The notes below the pieces were generated by a model. The model was given only the letters and a program-made list of their open reading frames with translations, had not been told where the DNA came from and made no database searches. Positions 24,872 through 34,454 of a stretch of 64,000 nt of DNA are shown piece after piece; positions within the stretch are counted from its first letter, which is position 1; the number at the start of each line of letters is the position of its first letter. Source of the DNA: Cellulomonas sp. URHE0023 (GTDB taxonomy: Bacteria > Actinomycetota > Actinomycetes > Actinomycetales > Cellulomonadaceae); assembly GCF_000688475.1 (NCBI RefSeq), contig NZ_JIAN01000005.1:620001-684000 (forward strand). The letters are read 5' to 3'. Both the position numbers and the translations under genes were made by a program.

Positions 24872-26341
24872 TCAGTCGACGGTGCCCGTGAACGCAGGCA
24901 GCTCACGGGGGCCGAACGACGCGTTCCAGCTCGCCTGCACCGTGACGTCGTCTCCGGCGACCGACACCGTCGCCGTGAGGCAGAACGGCGACTCGACGAA
25001 CCGGAACGTCAGCACGTACACGTCGGTCGCTGTCCACGTGCCGCTGACCAGGACGTCCTCGGGCTGACGGCGCCGGAGCGAGCCCCGGACGACCGCCGGC
25101 TGGCCGTGTCCGGCCTCCGCTCGTCCGGCTGCTGGGCCGGTCCTCCCGACTGCCGCCTCGATCCGCTCGCCTGCGAGGTCGACGACGAGCAGGTCCTCGT
25201 CGGCACCGACGAGCAGCACGGCGCTCCGAAGCCCGCACGCGTTCTGCACGAACCTGATCCTGCGTCCGCTGAGCCGCGCTCCTGTCGGTGACGTCGGCTC
25301 GCCACGAGGCGGGTCCAGGCGCATCGCGGCGATCGCCCGGTCGAGCTCGGCGTGATCCTTCGGGGGCAGCGGAGCGTCCGACAGCCCAGGCAGCAGCCCG
25401 TCCCAGAGGACGTCGAGGTACTCGTGCATCTCCTGACGACCCGCGGTCGTCACGACGACCACGTCCTGCTCCGGCAGCCCGACGACGTACTGGCCGAACG
25501 CGCCGTCGCCACGCCATGCGTTCGCTGGCCGGCAGCGCCAGAACTGGTACCCGTAGCCCTGCGCCCAGTCGCTGTCAGGGTCGTCACCGTTGGGGACGTG
25601 CATCCGGGTTGCCTCGGCGGCCCAGCCGTCCGGCAGAACCTGCTGGCCCTCCCACGCACCGTCCTGCAGGTAGAGCAGCCCGATCGCGGCGAGGTCCTCC
25701 GTCGTCGCGGACCAGCCGTAGCCGCCCGTGTCGACGCCCGACGGCGACTGCTCCCAGGTGCTGCCCTCGATGCCCAGCGGCTCGAACAGCCGCGGCTGCA
25801 GGTAGTCGAGCAGCCGCTGGCCTGTCGCCTTCTGCACGAGCGCCGACAGCATGAAGCTCGCAGCCGTGTTGTACACGAAGCGCGTCCCGGGTTCGTGCTC
25901 GACGGGCACGCGCAGGAACTGCGCGACCCAGTCGTCGTCGCTCGGGAACACGAGCGGTGACGGGTCCTGGCTATGGCCCGTCGTCATGGTGAGCAGGTGC
26001 CGCACCCGCATCCTGCGCAGGTGCTCGTCGGGCTCCACCGCGTCGGGCAGACGGTCGCCGAAGTGGTCGAGCACCAGGTCGTCGACACCGAAGAGCCCCT
26101 CGTCGACCGCGAACCCCACCGCGGTCGAGGTCACGCTCTTGCTCAGCGAGTACACCTCGTGCAACCGGTCCGCGGCGTACGGCTCGGCCCAGCCCTCGGC
26201 GACGACGCGGCCGTGCCTGAGCACCATGAGCGAGTGCAGCTCCGGCAGGGCGGTGAGCGACCTGACCACGCCGGCGAGCGCTCCCGGGTCCACCCCCTGC
26301 TCCTCGGGTGTGCTCCGCGGCAGGCGTCGACGTCCAGGCAT
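24872..26341 (-). CDS. Serine hydrolase, class C beta-lactamase/esterase family
   Basis: 489 residues, ATG 26341. The penicillin-recognising fold (about 1-340) has the nucleophile SxxK in YSLSKSVTST near residue 67-70, the second motif YNTAAS near 157, and a GDGAFGQY element in the KTG position. The C-terminal 130 residues form an extra domain with beta-strand-like repeats (TGARLSGRRIRF ... VSGTWTATDVY), as in some EstB-type esterases and D-aminopeptidases. There is no signal peptide. It is likely an intracellular esterase or peptidase rather than a resistance enzyme. Confidence 0.85.
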   Translation of the reverse strand: MPGRRRLPRSTPEEQGVDPGALAGVVRSLTALPELHSLMVLRHGRVVAEGWAEPYAADRLHEVYSLSKSVTSTAVGFAVDEGLFGVDDLVLDHFGDRLPDAVEPDEHLRRMRVRHLLTMTTGHSQDPSPLVFPSDDDWVAQFLRVPVEHEPGTRFVYNTAASFMLSALVQKATGQRLLDYLQPRLFEPLGIEGSTWEQSPSGVDTGGYGWSATTEDLAAIGLLYLQDGAWEGQQVLPDGWAAEATRMHVPNGDDPDSDWAQGYGYQFWRCRPANAWRGDGAFGQYVVGLPEQDVVVVTTAGRQEMHEYLDVLWDGLLPGLSDAPLPPKDHAELDRAIAAMRLDPPRGEPTSPTGARLSGRRIRFVQNACGLRSAVLLVGADEDLLVVDLAGERIEAAVGRTGPAAGRAEAGHGQPAVVRGSLRRRQPEDVLVSGTWTATDVYVLTFRFVESPFCLTATVSVAGDDVTVQASWNASFGPRELPAFTGTVD

Positions 26342-26375
26342 GCGACCACCCTGCCACGCGCCAGGCGGGCGTGGA

Positions 26376-26417
26376 GACGGCGACGCCCCGCTCCCTCAGG
26401 GGGAACGGGGCGCCGTC
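26376..26417. terminator. GC-rich hairpin downstream of clpC
   Basis: GACGG...CGCCCCGCTCC pairs with GGAACGGGGCG CCGTC across this interval, with one mismatch and a small bulge. It starts 11 bp beyond the clpC stop in the direction of transcription and is probably the clpC terminator. Confidence 0.6.
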
Positions 26418-26427
26418 GAGCAGGGTG

Positions 26428-29016
26428 TCAGAGGGCGGGCAGGGTGCCCGTGCCTCCGTCGCCGATGGACGAGATGGGCGGTGCTGCAGGCAGGTCCGTG
26501 CCCGAGCCGGGAGTGCCCACCGAGACGCCGACCTTGACCGGCTCGTCGTGGTGCGCGCCGCGCGGGACGCCGCGGAACGTGAACTCCCCGAGCAGGCCCT
26601 CGCCCTCGCCGTCCACGATCACGAGCTGACCGGCCTTGAGCTCCCCGAACAGGATCTTCTCGGACAGGACGTCCTCGATCTCCCGCTGGATCGCCCGACG
26701 CAGCGGACGAGCACCGAGGACCGGGTCGTAGCCGCGCTCGGACAGGAGCTTCTTGGCCGCGGGCGTGACCTCGATGGCCATGTCCTTGTCCCGCAGGCGC
26801 CGGTCCAGCTTGGCGACCATGAGGTCGACGATCGCGAAGATCTCCGGCTGGGACAGCTGCGGGAACACGACCACGTCGTCGACGCGGTTGAGGAACTCAG
26901 GACGGAAGTGCTGCTTGAGCTCGTCGTTGACCTTCGACTTCATGCGCTCGTACGACGTCGACAGGTCCCCGCCGGCCTGGAAGCCGGTCATGAGGCCCTT
27001 GGCGATGTCCCGGGTGCCGAGGTTGGTGGTCATGATGATCACGGTGTTCTTGAAGTCGACCACGCGGCCCTGCGAGTCGGTCAGGCGACCGTCCTCGAGG
27101 ATCTGCAGGAGCGAGTTGAAGATGTCCGCGTGGGCCTTCTCGACCTCGTCGAAGAGGACCACGGAGAACGGCTTGCGCCGCACCTTCTCGGTCAGCTGGC
27201 CGCCCTCGTCGTAGCCGACGTAGCCGGGGGGCGAGCCGAACAGCCGCGAGACCGTGTGCTTCTCCGAGAACTCCGACATGTCGAGCTGGATCAGCGCGGA
27301 CTCGTCCCCGAACAGGAACTCCGCGAGCGCCTTGGCCAGCTCGGTCTTACCGACACCGGTCGGACCGGCGAAGATGAACGACCCACCGGGGCGCTTCGGG
27401 TCCTTGAGGCCCGCACGCGTACGACGGATGGCCTGCGAGAGCGCCTTGATGGCGGCGTCCTGGCCGACGACCCGCTTGTGCAGGTTCTCCTCCATGTGGA
27501 GCAGGCGGCTGGACTCCTCCTCGGTGAGCTTGAACACCGGGATGCCCGTGGCGTTCGCCAGCACCTCGGCGATGAGCTCCTCGTCCACCTCCGCGACCGC
27601 GTCGAGGTCGCCGGACTTCCAGGCCTTCTCCTTCTCCACACGCTTGAGACCGAGCTGCTTCTCGGCGTCGCGGAGACGGGCTGCCTTCTCGAAGTCCTGC
27701 TCGTCGATCGCCGACTCCTTGTCGCGGCGCGTCTCGGCGATCTGCTCGTCGAGCTCGCGCAGCTCCGGCGGAGCCGTCATGCGACGGATGCGCAGGCGGG
27801 CACCGGCCTCGTCGACCAGGTCGATCGCCTTGTCCGGCAGGTACCGGTCGTTGACGTACCGGTCGGCCAGCGTGGCGGCGGCGACCAGCGCGGCGTCCGT
27901 GATGGACACACGGTGGTGCGCCTCGTACCGGTCGCGCAGACCCTTGAGGATCTCGATCGCGTGCTGCAGGTTGGGCTCGGCCACCTGGATCGGCTGGAAG
28001 CGACGCTCCAGGGCCGGGTCCTTCTCGACGTACTTGCGGTACTCGTCGAGCGTCGTGGCACCGATGGTCTGCAGCTCGCCACGCGCCAGCATGGGCTTGA
28101 GGATGCTGGCGGCGTCGATCGCGCCCTCCGCGGCACCTGCACCGACGAGGGTGTGGATCTCGTCGATGAACAGGATGATGTCGCCGCGCGTGCGGATCTC
28201 CTTGAGCACCTTCTTGAGGCGCTCCTCGAAGTCACCGCGGTAGCGGCTGCCGGCCACGAGCGCGCCCAGGTCCAGCGTGTAGAGCTGCTTGTCCTTGAGC
28301 GTCTCGGGCACGTCGCCGCGCACGATGTCCTGCGCGAGACCCTCGACGACGGCGGTCTTGCCGACGCCGGGCTCCCCGATGAGGACCGGGTTGTTCTTGG
28401 TGCGGCGGGACAGCACCTGCATGACCCGCTCGATCTCCTTCTCGCGCCCGATGACCGGGTCGAGCTTGCCGTCGCGCGCAGCCTGCGTGAGGTTGCGGCC
28501 GAACTGGTCGAGGACGGCGCTGCCCGAGGGCTGGCCCTCCTGCGGACCGCCGGCGGCGACGGGCTCCTTGCCCTGGTAGCCGGAGACGAGCTGGATGACC
28601 TGCTGGCGCACGCGGTTCAGGTCCGCGCCGAGCTTGTTGAGGACCTGGGCGGCGACGCCCTCGCCCTCGCGGATCAGGCCGAGCAGGATGTGCTCGGTGC
28701 CGATGTAGTTGTGGCCGAGCTGCAGCGCCTCGCGCAGCGAGAGCTCGAGGACCTTCTTGGCGCGCGGCGTGAAGGGGATGTGGCCCGACGGAGCCTGCTG
28801 GCCCTCGCCGATGATCTCCTGCACCTGTGCGCGCACGGCCTCGAGCGAGATGCCGAGCGACTCCAGCGCCTTGGCGGCGACACCCTCACCCTCGTGGATC
28901 AGTCCCAGGAGGATGTGTTCCGTGCCGATGTAGTTGTGGTTGAGCATCCGTGCCTCTTCTTGGGCAAGGACGACCACGCGACGGGCTCGGTCCGTGAATC
29001 TCTCGAACATGTGCAC
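26428..29016 (-). CDS. clpC: ATP-dependent Clp protease ATP-binding subunit ClpC
   Basis: 862-residue AAA+ unfoldase that feeds substrates to ClpP1P2; essential in many actinobacteria. It has two N-terminal Clp-N repeats (about 1-145; [20 protein letters not shown] and the second [18 protein letters not shown]). The first AAA+ domain has Walker A GEPGVGKT near 215, and a UVR-type middle domain lies near 425-460. The second AAA+ domain has Walker [10 protein letters not shown] near 552 and FDEVEKAH as Walker B. The D2-small domain carries the ClpP-contacting loop region. Length matches M. tuberculosis ClpC1 (848 aa). The start is ATG 29016. Confidence 0.97.
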   Translation of the reverse strand: MHMFERFTDRARRVVVLAQEEARMLNHNYIGTEHILLGLIHEGEGVAAKALESLGISLEAVRAQVQEIIGEGQQAPSGHIPFTPRAKKVLELSLREALQLGHNYIGTEHILLGLIREGEGVAAQVLNKLGADLNRVRQQVIQLVSGYQGKEPVAAGGPQEGQPSGSAVLDQFGRNLTQAARDGKLDPVIGREKEIERVMQVLSRRTKNNPVLIGEPGVGKTAVVEGLAQDIVRGDVPETLKDKQLYTLDLGALVAGSRYRGDFEERLKKVLKEIRTRGDIILFIDEIHTLVGAGAAEGAIDAASILKPMLARGELQTIGATTLDEYRKYVEKDPALERRFQPIQVAEPNLQHAIEILKGLRDRYEAHHRVSITDAALVAAATLADRYVNDRYLPDKAIDLVDEAGARLRIRRMTAPPELRELDEQIAETRRDKESAIDEQDFEKAARLRDAEKQLGLKRVEKEKAWKSGDLDAVAEVDEELIAEVLANATGIPVFKLTEEESSRLLHMEENLHKRVVGQDAAIKALSQAIRRTRAGLKDPKRPGGSFIFAGPTGVGKTELAKALAEFLFGDESALIQLDMSEFSEKHTVSRLFGSPPGYVGYDEGGQLTEKVRRKPFSVVLFDEVEKAHADIFNSLLQILEDGRLTDSQGRVVDFKNTVIIMTTNLGTRDIAKGLMTGFQAGGDLSTSYERMKSKVNDELKQHFRPEFLNRVDDVVVFPQLSQPEIFAIVDLMVAKLDRRLRDKDMAIEVTPAAKKLLSERGYDPVLGARPLRRAIQREIEDVLSEKILFGELKAGQLVIVDGEGEGLLGEFTFRGVPRGAHHDEPVKVGVSVGTPGSGTDLPAAPPISSIGDGGTGTLPAL

Positions 29017-29151
29017 TCCTCACGAGCTGCGTGCCCACCGAACCCCGGGCTGGCGCACCGGGGGTCTACGAGCGGCGTTGTTCGATGCTAACGGCGTGGT
29101 GGTGCCCGGACTGCCCGTGTTCGCCAGGGGCGTGACTCGCAGGGACGCGGG

Positions 29152-29772
29152 TCAGCCAGTCGGGTGGACGATCACCCAGGTGGCGACCGTCGTGTCGGCG
29201 GACTGGTTGGACAGCCGGTGGGGGGTGCCGCAGGCGTAGGAGATCGTGTCGCCAGGCCGCAGGACCACGCGCTCGTCGGGAAAGTCGATGGTGAGCTCGC
29301 CCTGGGAGACCGTGCCGATCTCGTAGCCGAGGTGGGTGACCAGCTCGTTCTGCTCGGCCCCGGTGGACCCGGGCGGGTAGGTGGACTCGAAGAAGTCGAC
29401 GTCGCGCGACAGCCCCGGTGACAGTCGCCGGAACACGACCCCACCGGCCAGGCGGACCACGTCGGCCTCGATCGCGCGACGGACGACGTACCCCTCGAGC
29501 AGCGGCTGCGGACCCGGCTCGGAGGTCCCGCCGAACACGTCCACGAGGCTCGCGTCGAGCGCGGTGACCAGCGCGAACAACCGGTTCACGGACGGGCGCA
29601 GGACACCGCGCTCGATCTGCGAGACCGCACTGGTGGAGATGCCGAGGCGGCGCCCGACCTCCTTCAGGGTGAGCCCCCGCTCCTCGCGCAGCTGCCGCAG
29701 CCTGGCGCCCAGCTGCTCGGAGTCGAACGACTCGAGGAGGCGGCCGGCGTCGTCGGCGGTCGTCGTGCTCAC
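29152..29772 (-). CDS. XRE-family regulator with cupin sensor domain (allantoin cluster)
   Basis: 206 residues from GTG 29772. The N-terminal Cro/C1 helix-turn-helix (about 20-75) has LRQLREERGLTLKEVGRRLGIS and SQIERGVLRPSV. A C-terminal cupin (about 120-205; GSTGAEQNELVTHLGYEIGTVSQGELTI ... LRPGDTISYACGTPHRL) probably binds the effector. It is divergent from the NCS1 permease gene that opens the allantoin cluster. The 202-bp spacer holds a TGTGAA-N8-TTCACA dyad, so it is the likely local repressor, responding to allantoin or a downstream ureide. Confidence 0.9.
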   Translation of the reverse strand: MSTTTADDAGRLLESFDSEQLGARLRQLREERGLTLKEVGRRLGISTSAVSQIERGVLRPSVNRLFALVTALDASLVDVFGGTSEPGPQPLLEGYVVRRAIEADVVRLAGGVVFRRLSPGLSRDVDFFESTYPPGSTGAEQNELVTHLGYEIGTVSQGELTIDFPDERVVLRPGDTISYACGTPHRLSNQSADTTVATWVIVHPTG

Positions 29773-29833
29773 CGAGGCACCCCCGAATCATGACTGAAGC
29801 CCAAAGTTCACAGACCGGAAACCGACGCCCTGC

Positions 29834-29853
29834 TGTGAAGCAATAGATTCACA
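29834..29853. promoter_or_regulatory. Putative operator of the allantoin-cluster regulator
   Basis: TGTGAA (29834-29839) and TTCACA (29848-29853) form a perfect 6-bp inverted repeat with an 8-base spacer, between the XRE-cupin gene and the NCS1 permease gene. A further half site TTCACA lies at 29807-29812. This matches the geometry expected of an XRE dimer site. Confidence 0.65.
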
Positions 29854-29974
29854 ACATTCGAGCAGTCGCTTCACCGTACAGCCTTCTCACCTGGCCAGGG
29901 AGAGATCGGGACCCGGGCAACACCGCCGGTCCGAACCCACGTCCCGCACTTGCGACCCCGCGTGAGGACCCCCC

Positions 29975-31582
29975 ATGAACCCCTCAGAAGCAACCGCCAC
30001 CGAACCACTGCCCAACGACACCGTCGAGGCCGCCGGGTACCCCCCGGGCGCCGGCAACATCAAGCCCGGCTACGACCCTCTGCTCACCAACGAGGACCTC
30101 GCGCCGCTGCGCAAGCAGACCTGGTCGTCGTACAACATCTTCGCGTTCTGGATGTCCGACGTGCACAGCGTCGGCGGCTACGTCACGGCCGGGTCGCTGT
30201 TCGCGCTCGGCATCTCCAGCTGGCAGGTGCTGATCTCTCTGGTCGTCGGCATCGTCATCGTGCAGCTCTTCTGCAACCTCGTCGCCAAGCCGAGCCAGAA
30301 GACCGCCGTCCCGTACCCGGTCATCAACCGGGCGGTGTTCGGTGTGATGGGCGCGAACATCCCGGCCATCATCCGCGGCCTCATCGCCGTCGCCTGGTAC
30401 GGCGTCCAGACGTTCCTGGCCGCCGAGGCGCTCAACATCATCTGGCTCAAGTTCTTCCCGAGCTCGGAGCAGCTGGTGGAGACGTCGTTCCTCGGCCTGT
30501 CGACCCTCGGCTGGATCTCCTTCGCGATCCTCTGGGCCGCCCAGGCCGCCCTGTTCTGGCGTGGCATGGACACCATCCGCAAGTTCATCGACTTCGCCGG
30601 GCCTGCCGTCTACGTCGTGATGATCGCGCTGGCCGGCTATCTGGTGTCGCAGGCCGGCTGGAGCAACATCTCGTTCAGCCTCTCCTCGGGTCCGGCGCTC
30701 GGGTTCTGGAAGACGATCTCCGTGATGCTCGGCGCGATCGCCCTCGTGGTCGCCTACTTCTCGGGGCCGATGCTGAACTTCGGAGACTTCGCGCGGTACG
30801 GGGCGTCGTTCACGAAGGTCAAGCGCGGCAACTTCCTCGGTCTGCCGGTGAACTTCCTGTTCTTCTCCTTGCTGACCGTCATCTGCGCGTCCGCCACGGT
30901 GCCCGTGTTCGGCGAGCTGATCACCGACCCCATCGCGACCGTCGCCCAGATCGACACGCCGTTCGCCATCCTGCTGGGCGGCCTGACGTTCGTGACCGCG
31001 ACGGTCGGCATCAACATCGTCGCCAACTTCATCTCCCCCGCGTTCGACTTCTCCAACGTCTCCCCGCAGAGGATCAGCTGGCGGATGGGCGGCATGATCG
31101 CGGCCGTCGGCTCGGTGATCCTCATGCCGTGGAACTGGTACAACAACCCCGACGCGATCCACTACACGCTCGGTGTGCTGGGCGCGCTCATCGGGCCGCT
31201 GTTCGGCATCCTCATCGCGGGCTACTACGTGATCGGGAAGCAGAAGGTCCACGTGGACGACATGTTCACCAAGTCGACCACCGGCACGTACTGGTACTCG
31301 GGCGGGTACAACCGCAACGCGGTCGCCACGGTCATCGTCGCAGGCCTGCTGTCGATCTGCTCCGCGGTGCTGCCCAAGACGTTCGCGGACCTGGGCGCGT
31401 TCGACGTCACGTGGGTCTCCGACTACGCCTGGTTCATCGGGTGCGGTCTCGGCTTCCTGATCTTCATCTTCCTGGAGCGCCGCAACCCGCAGATCCCGCA
31501 GCTCGACGCCTCCGACCCGGCCGTCTCCGACGGAACCGTCGAGGAGCGCACGGGCCACACCCTGGCCGTCGAGCCCGCCTGA
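29975..31582 (+). CDS. NCS1-family nucleobase/allantoin cation symporter
   Basis: 535 residues from ATG 29975, 12 predicted transmembrane helices. NCS1 features are the N-terminal NEDLAPLRKQTWSSYNIFAFWMSDVHSVGGY (helix 1 substrate and cation site), AWYGVQTF in helix 3, GPMLNFGDFARYG in helix 6 and the NIVANFISPAFDFSNVSPQRI stretch. The family imports cytosine, uracil, hydantoins or allantoin with Na+ or H+. Being first in an allantoin catabolic cluster, 8 bp before the racemase gene, makes allantoin (PucI-like) the best guess. Confidence 0.9.
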   Translation: MNPSEATATEPLPNDTVEAAGYPPGAGNIKPGYDPLLTNEDLAPLRKQTWSSYNIFAFWMSDVHSVGGYVTAGSLFALGISSWQVLISLVVGIVIVQLFCNLVAKPSQKTAVPYPVINRAVFGVMGANIPAIIRGLIAVAWYGVQTFLAAEALNIIWLKFFPSSEQLVETSFLGLSTLGWISFAILWAAQAALFWRGMDTIRKFIDFAGPAVYVVMIALAGYLVSQAGWSNISFSLSSGPALGFWKTISVMLGAIALVVAYFSGPMLNFGDFARYGASFTKVKRGNFLGLPVNFLFFSLLTVICASATVPVFGELITDPIATVAQIDTPFAILLGGLTFVTATVGINIVANFISPAFDFSNVSPQRISWRMGGMIAAVGSVILMPWNWYNNPDAIHYTLGVLGALIGPLFGILIAGYYVIGKQKVHVDDMFTKSTTGTYWYSGGYNRNAVATVIVAGLLSICSAVLPKTFADLGAFDVTWVSDYAWFIGCGLGFLIFIFLERRNPQIPQLDASDPAVSDGTVEERTGHTLAVEPA

Positions 31583-31589
31583 GAAGCCC

Positions 31590-32384
31590 ATGCACATCCG
31601 GGTGATCAACCCCAACACCACCCGGGCGATGACCGACCTGATCGGTCGGTCCGCCCGGGTGGTGGCGGCTCGGGGCACGGTGGTCGACGCAGTGCAGCCC
31701 ACGATGGGTCCGGCCTCGATCGAGAGCCACTACGAGGAGGCCCTGGCGGTACCCGGCATCCTCGAGCAGGTCACCCTCGGCGAGGCGGACGGGGTCGACG
31801 GCTACGTCGTCGCGTGCTTCGGCGACCCCGGCCTGGACGCCGCCCGTGAGCTCGCGGCCGGACCGGTGGTCGGTATCGCCGAGGCCGCGATGCACGCTGC
31901 CTCCCTGGTCGGCCGGCGGTTCAGCGTCGTCACGACCCTCGGCAGGACCCGCGCCCGGGCCCGCGAGCTGGCGCAGCGGTACGGCTTCGCGGACGCCTGC
32001 CTCAGCGTGCGCGCGTGCGAGGTCGCCGTGCTGTCCCTCGACGCCGACCCCACCGGCCTGGCCCGCATCGTCGACGAGTGCCGCTCGGCGGTCGACGACG
32101 ACGGGGCCGACGCCGTCGTCCTGGGCTGCGCCGGGATGGCGTCGTGGACGTCCGTGATCGCCGGCGAGATCGGCGTACCGGTCCTCGACGGGGTGGCCGC
32201 CGGGACCCTCCTCGCGCAGTCGCTCGTGACCCTGGGTGCCCGCCCCGGTGCGCACGACGAGTACGCGTCACCGCCGGCCAAGCCGATGGCCGGCCTGCTC
32301 GCCGGGTTCGAGATCCGGCCCGGTGCGCACCTGCCGACGGTCCGACATGCGCCTGTAACGCGGCTTGAGGCAGTGTGGCCGTAG
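31590..32384 (+). CDS. Allantoin racemase (Asp/Glu/hydantoin racemase family)
   Basis: 264 residues. Cofactor-independent racemase with paired catalytic Cys: the first in VACFGDPG near residue 75, the second in LGCAGMAS near 180. The opening RVINPNTTRAMTD is the HyuE/allantoin-racemase signature. It would interconvert (R)- and (S)-allantoin so both enantiomers reach the stereospecific allantoinase encoded 24 bp downstream. Hydantoin racemase is the alternative, but the gene order strongly favours allantoin. Confidence 0.88.
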   Translation: MHIRVINPNTTRAMTDLIGRSARVVAARGTVVDAVQPTMGPASIESHYEEALAVPGILEQVTLGEADGVDGYVVACFGDPGLDAARELAAGPVVGIAEAAMHAASLVGRRFSVVTTLGRTRARARELAQRYGFADACLSVRACEVAVLSLDADPTGLARIVDECRSAVDDDGADAVVLGCAGMASWTSVIAGEIGVPVLDGVAAGTLLAQSLVTLGARPGAHDEYASPPAKPMAGLLAGFEIRPGAHLPTVRHAPVTRLEAVWP

Positions 32385-32408
32385 CCGTAGCCGACCCCAG
32401 GAGGACGC

Positions 32409-33743
32409 GTGACTGATCTCGTCGTGCGCGCGAAGCGCGTCTGGGTGGACCGGGAGCTCCGAGCGGCGCAGGTGCACGTCACCGGCGGCCTGGTGACCGC
32501 CGTGCTGCCGTTCGACGCGCCGGGGCCTGTCGACGTCACGCTGCCCGACGACCAGGTCCTCCTGCCAGGGCTCGTCGACTCGCACGTCCACGTCAACGAA
32601 CCCGGCCGCACGGCGTGGGAGGGCTTCGCGTCAGCCACCCGGGCGGCGGCGGCGAGCGGCGTCACGACGATCGTCGACATGCCGCTGAACTCGATCCCGC
32701 CGACCACCACGGTCGAGGCGCTCAGGCTCAAGACGGACGCGACCGGCGGCAAGCTCACCGTGGACGTGGCGTTCTGGGGCGGCGCCGTCCCGGGCAACCT
32801 CGGCTCGCTGAAGGCGCTGCACGACGCCGGCGTCCGCGGGTTCAAGGCGTTCCTGGCGCCCTCCGGGGTCGACGAGTTCGCGTACCTGCCGGCCGACCTG
32901 CTGGAGCCTGCGCTGGCGGAGGTCGCGTCGATCGGCAGCGTGCTGCTGGTGCACGCGGAGGACCCCTCGCACCTGCACGAGACGCACGGGAGGTCCTACG
33001 ACGACTTCGTCGCGTCCCGCCCGCCGGTCTCGGAGACCGAGGCCATCGCCCACGTCATCGACGCCATGCGCGTGACCGGTGCCCGCGCGCACATCCTGCA
33101 CGTGTCCGCCGCCGACTCGCTCGGCCTGATCCGGGCGGCCCGCGCCGAGGGCCTGCCCCTGACCGTCGAGACCTGCCCGCACTACCTGACGCTGCGCGCC
33201 GAGGACGTCCCTGCCGGCGGCACCCAGTTCAAGTGCTGCCCGCCGATCCGCGACGGCGCCAACCAGGACCTCCTGTGGGAGGCGGTGCTCGACGGGACGT
33301 TCGACGCGATCGTCTCCGACCACTCACCGGCGACGGTGGACGTCAAGAGCGTCGGCGACGGCGACTTCGGCCTCTCCTGGGGCGGCATCGCCGGGCTGCA
33401 GCTCGGGTTCACGGTGGTGTGGACCGAGGCGCGTCGGCGCGGGGTGCCGCTCGACGCGATCCTGCCGCTGTTCACCACCGGACCGGCGAGCGTGGCCGGC
33501 CTCGACGCAGGGGTGATCACTGTGGGCGCCCCCGCGCACCTGGTCGCCTTCGCGCCGGCCGAGGAGTGGGTCGTCGACGTGCAGTCTCTCGAGCACAGGA
33601 ACCCCGTCTCGCCCTACGACGGCGCGACCGTCGTCGGTCGTGCGCGAACCGTGTGGCTGCACGGTGAGCCGGTCGTGCGAAACGGCTCGGTCAGCTCGCC
33701 GGGCACGGGGCGCACGGTCCTCCCGGAGCCCGCCCGTGCCTGA
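32409..33743 (+). CDS. allB: Allantoinase
   Basis: Binuclear-metal amidohydrolase (444 residues, GTG 32409) opening the hydantoin ring of allantoin to give allantoate. Metal ligands are visible: DSHVHVNEPG near residue 59, the carboxylated Lys in RGFKAFLAP near 149, HAEDP, HILHVS, and the Asp in VSDHSP. TVETCPHYLTL is typical of allantoinase rather than dihydropyrimidinase. It ends 4 bp before the stop of the reverse-strand DUF1275 gene, which splits the cluster here. Confidence 0.93.
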   Translation: MTDLVVRAKRVWVDRELRAAQVHVTGGLVTAVLPFDAPGPVDVTLPDDQVLLPGLVDSHVHVNEPGRTAWEGFASATRAAAASGVTTIVDMPLNSIPPTTTVEALRLKTDATGGKLTVDVAFWGGAVPGNLGSLKALHDAGVRGFKAFLAPSGVDEFAYLPADLLEPALAEVASIGSVLLVHAEDPSHLHETHGRSYDDFVASRPPVSETEAIAHVIDAMRVTGARAHILHVSAADSLGLIRAARAEGLPLTVETCPHYLTLRAEDVPAGGTQFKCCPPIRDGANQDLLWEAVLDGTFDAIVSDHSPATVDVKSVGDGDFGLSWGGIAGLQLGFTVVWTEARRRGVPLDAILPLFTTGPASVAGLDAGVITVGAPAHLVAFAPAEEWVVDVQSLEHRNPVSPYDGATVVGRARTVWLHGEPVVRNGSVSSPGTGRTVLPEPARA

Positions 33744-33747
33744 GGGG

Positions 33748-34428
33748 TCATGCTTCCCGGTGCCGGTGCCCCAGTCCCGCCGTGACGAGCGCGAGCACGC
33801 CCGCCACGAGCATCCCCACGCCCACACCGCGCTCACCGCCCGCCTTGAGCAGCAGGGCTCCGACCCCCGCACCGACCAGGATCAGGCCGACCGCGAGCGA
33901 ACGGCGCGCCCACCCGTCTCCCGTGCCGCCGGCCAGCCGCGAGTCGGCGGCCAACCCGGTCAGCGTCGACGTCACCACCACCGTGGTCACGTCCTTGACG
34001 GCAAGCCGGCGCGCGGTCGCGGCCTGCAGCCCCATCGCCACGGCCAGCAGGCCGGTCACGACCAGAGCCCAGACCTGGCCCTGCTTGGGCGGTGCGATCA
34101 CCGCAGCGACCCCGAGCCCGACGGCCAGCACGCCCGTCGCGTTGAACGTCACGCTCGTACGGTGCGACCAGCCCGCAGGCGCGGTCCGCAGCAGGCGCCC
34201 GCCGATCGCCGCTCCGGCCAGGAACGCCACGAGCGCGATCGCCGGGCCGAGGATCGGCAGGTCGTCGGCACCCGCGAGCGCCATGCCGAGGATGACCACG
34301 TTGCCGGTCATGTTGGCCGTGAACACACGGTCCAGCCCCAGGTAGCCGACGGCGTCGACTATGCCGGTCGTGAACGTCAGTGCCAGCATCAGCACCAGGT
34401 GCCGGCGCGCGTCATCCCATGTCTTCAC
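33748..34428 (-). CDS. DUF1275 (YoaK) family membrane protein
   Basis: 226 residues from GTG 34428, six to seven transmembrane helices. Family marks are the first-helix TTGIVDAVGYLGLDRVFTANMTGNVV and the later QAATARRLAVKDVTTVVVTSTLTGLAAD. YoaK proteins are of unknown function, sometimes described as putative permeases. It is antisense to the flow of the allantoin cluster, between allB and the acetamidase-like gene, with only 26 bp to the start of the latter. A role in ureide or ammonium/urea movement is possible but unproven. Confidence 0.85.
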   Translation of the reverse strand: MKTWDDARRHLVLMLALTFTTGIVDAVGYLGLDRVFTANMTGNVVILGMALAGADDLPILGPAIALVAFLAGAAIGGRLLRTAPAGWSHRTSVTFNATGVLAVGLGVAAVIAPPKQGQVWALVVTGLLAVAMGLQAATARRLAVKDVTTVVVTSTLTGLAADSRLAGGTGDGWARRSLAVGLILVGAGVGALLLKAGGERGVGVGMLVAGVLALVTAGLGHRHREA

Positions 34429-34454
34429 CGCGACATCGTGGGGGTCCAGGCCTG

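Noticed and set aside
24872-26341. A beta-lactam resistance gene
   Set aside because: The SxxK and YxN motifs are shared by esterases and peptidases of the same family, there is no signal peptide, and an extra C-terminal domain is present.
26308-29091. A 927-codon open frame antisense to clpC
   Set aside because: It mirrors the clpC codons; the translation is low-complexity Arg/Leu/Val/Asp-rich, while the opposite strand gives a full canonical ClpC.
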